Below are positions 63,286 through 64,000 of a stretch of 64,000 nucleotides of DNA, piece by piece (the first letter of the stretch is position 1; each line of letters opens with the position of its first letter). The stretch is from the NCBI GenBank assembly GCA_019054805.1, contig JAHQIY010000021.1, positions 682,001 to 746,000 on the forward strand. Reading direction: 5' to 3'. The position numbers were made by a program, and so were the translations under genes. The notes under the pieces were generated by a model. It had not been told where the DNA came from and did not search any database. It saw nothing but the letters and a program-made list of their open reading frames with translations. Source of the stretch: Brachionus manjavacas (lineage: Eukaryota; Rotifera; Eurotatoria; Ploima; Brachionidae).

Positions 63286-64000
63286 GTGAAAAAATCTTAT
63301 CTTTTTACCAGCGAATCCGTTTCCGAAGGCCATCCAGATAAAGTAGCAGACTATATTTCTGATAGTGTGCTAGATTACTTTTTAAAGCACGATAACGTTG
63401 CCAGAGTAGCCATAGAAACACTAGTTACCACCAATAAAATTGTATTGGCAGGCGAAGTTAAAACCAACTTTAATTGGTTGGTTAACCAAGTAAATCAAGT
63501 GGCGCTTAATGCCGTTAAAGATATTGGTTACAACCAAAGTGGATTTGATTATAATGTTATTAGTGTAGAAAATTATATTCATGCACAATCTGCAGATATT
63601 GCCGTAGGCGTAGATGAAGCAGAAAATAAAGAAGAAGGTGCAGGCGACCAAGGTATTATGTTTGGCTATGCTTGTAACGAAACCCCAGATTATATGCCTA
63701 TGGCCTTGTATTATTCGCACAAAATATTGCAAGAGCTAGCTAATATGCGTAAAGCTAACCCTAGTTTAGGTTTATTGCCAGATGCAAAATCGCAAGTTAC
63801 TATAGAATATGTAGACGGCAAAGCTAGTAAAATTCATACGGTTGTGGTTTCGCATCAACATACGCAAAGTTTATCTTTAAATGATGTTAAAAACATTATT
63901 TTACCAGTGCTACAAAAAGTATTGCCTAGTAATTTATACAATCCGCAAACCTGTATTCATCATATTAACCCTACAGGTAGATTTGTAATTGGCGGGCCAG
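63286..64000 (+). CDS. metK: S-adenosylmethionine synthetase, C-terminus cut by window edge
   Basis: Makes S-adenosylmethionine from methionine and ATP. Starts at a GTG, nine bases after GGGAG. FTSESVSEGHPDKVADYISD (ATP and metal site), GAGDQGIMFGYA (the conserved GAGDQG loop near residue 120) and HHINPTGRF near the edge are visible; 238 codons are seen and the frame is open at the right end. Follows the XRE regulator gene as in other alphaproteobacteria. SAM is used by the window's MiaB, RsmI and FkbM enzymes. Confidence 0.97.
   Translation, partial: MKKSYLFTSESVSEGHPDKVADYISDSVLDYFLKHDNVARVAIETLVTTNKIVLAGEVKTNFNWLVNQVNQVALNAVKDIGYNQSGFDYNVISVENYIHAQSADIAVGVDEAENKEEGAGDQGIMFGYACNETPDYMPMALYYSHKILQELANMRKANPSLGLLPDAKSQVTIEYVDGKASKIHTVVVSHQHTQSLSLNDVKNIILPVLQKVLPSNLYNPQTCIHHINPTGRFVIGGP

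Noticed and set aside
1..64000. CRISPR arrays, insertion sequences, integrase or phage genes
   Set aside because: No regularly spaced repeats, transposase or integrase motifs were seen. The island has no recognisable mobility gene.

Overview
The window is one contig of an AT-rich, gene-dense alphaproteobacterium with the look of a reduced, probably host-associated genome: intergenic gaps are short, proteins are rich in Asn, Lys and Ile, and low-complexity Asn tracts occur even inside housekeeping enzymes. The gene orders are alphaproteobacterial: rnd-kdsD-lptC/A-lptB; a Mic60-like/hemY pair divergent from tsaD-gpsA; rsmI-yraN divergent from an LpoA-like gene; murJ-trpS-nifU; and tsaB-miaB-phoH-ybeY-corC-lnt-xre-metK. 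The exact genus cannot be read from the sequence. A lineage near Holosporales, Rickettsiales or reduced Rhodospirillales (Hepatincola-like) is only an inference.

Layout. 1-3.1 kb: minus-strand nicotinate phosphoribosyltransferase (cut by the window edge), class II DAHP synthase and a divergent NDUFA9-like protein. 3.3-7 kb: rnd, kdsD, an lptC-lptA fusion and lptB (KDO precursor and LPS export). 7-9.6 kb: SH3 protein, hemY and a Mic60-like protein. 9.7-11.8 kb: tsaD and gpsA. 11.8-17.0 kb: an accessory island (see below). 17.0-25 kb: yciI and EVE genes, then nadE, a YgjP-like peptidase, YcgN, cysS, gltX, dnaX and the SRP RNA gene, which is directly upstream of dnaX. 25-31.6 kb: an FkbM methyltransferase, comM and a complete sugar PTS (EIIA, an HPr-EI fusion, EIICB). 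31.9-35.3 kb: VUT-type transporter, ybaB, recR, def, fmt. 35.4-40.7 kb: pstSCAB-phoU with an extra small membrane protein. 40.8-44.8 kb: four outer-membrane beta-barrels and ppa. 44.3-49.3 kb: lipoprotein, yraN, rsmI, LpoA-like, hslVU. 49.4-64 kb: a long plus-strand run from a HIT gene and mutS to metK (cut by the window edge).

The most interesting segment is 11841-17039. It separates gpsA from yciI-EVE, genes that often lie together with tsaD in alphaproteobacteria. It holds a compact minus-strand operon: a 35-codon ORF, a BacD-type ATP-grasp ligase, an MFS transporter and a group II PLP-dependent decarboxylase. The decarboxylase is split by a one-base frameshift. The operon starts just beyond the 3' end of a degenerate tRNA-like cloverleaf preceded by a TTGACA promoter, and faces a broken zeta/COG4185-type ATPase relic. 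The ligase-plus-MFS pair resembles the bacD-bacE half of the bacilysin operon, so I read it as a horizontally acquired small peptide or peptide-amine pathway, possibly decaying. The product cannot be read from the sequence.

How the genes work together: pncB and nadE are two steps of the Preiss-Handler route from nicotinate to NAD. kdsD, lptCA and lptB serve LPS. The PTS imports and phosphorylates a hexose or amino sugar. Pst-PhoU takes up phosphate. tsaD with tsaB, and miaB, modify tRNAs read by ANN and UNN codons. def and fmt handle N-formylmethionine. hslVU is a cytosolic protease. murJ, lnt and the LpoA-like protein serve the envelope.
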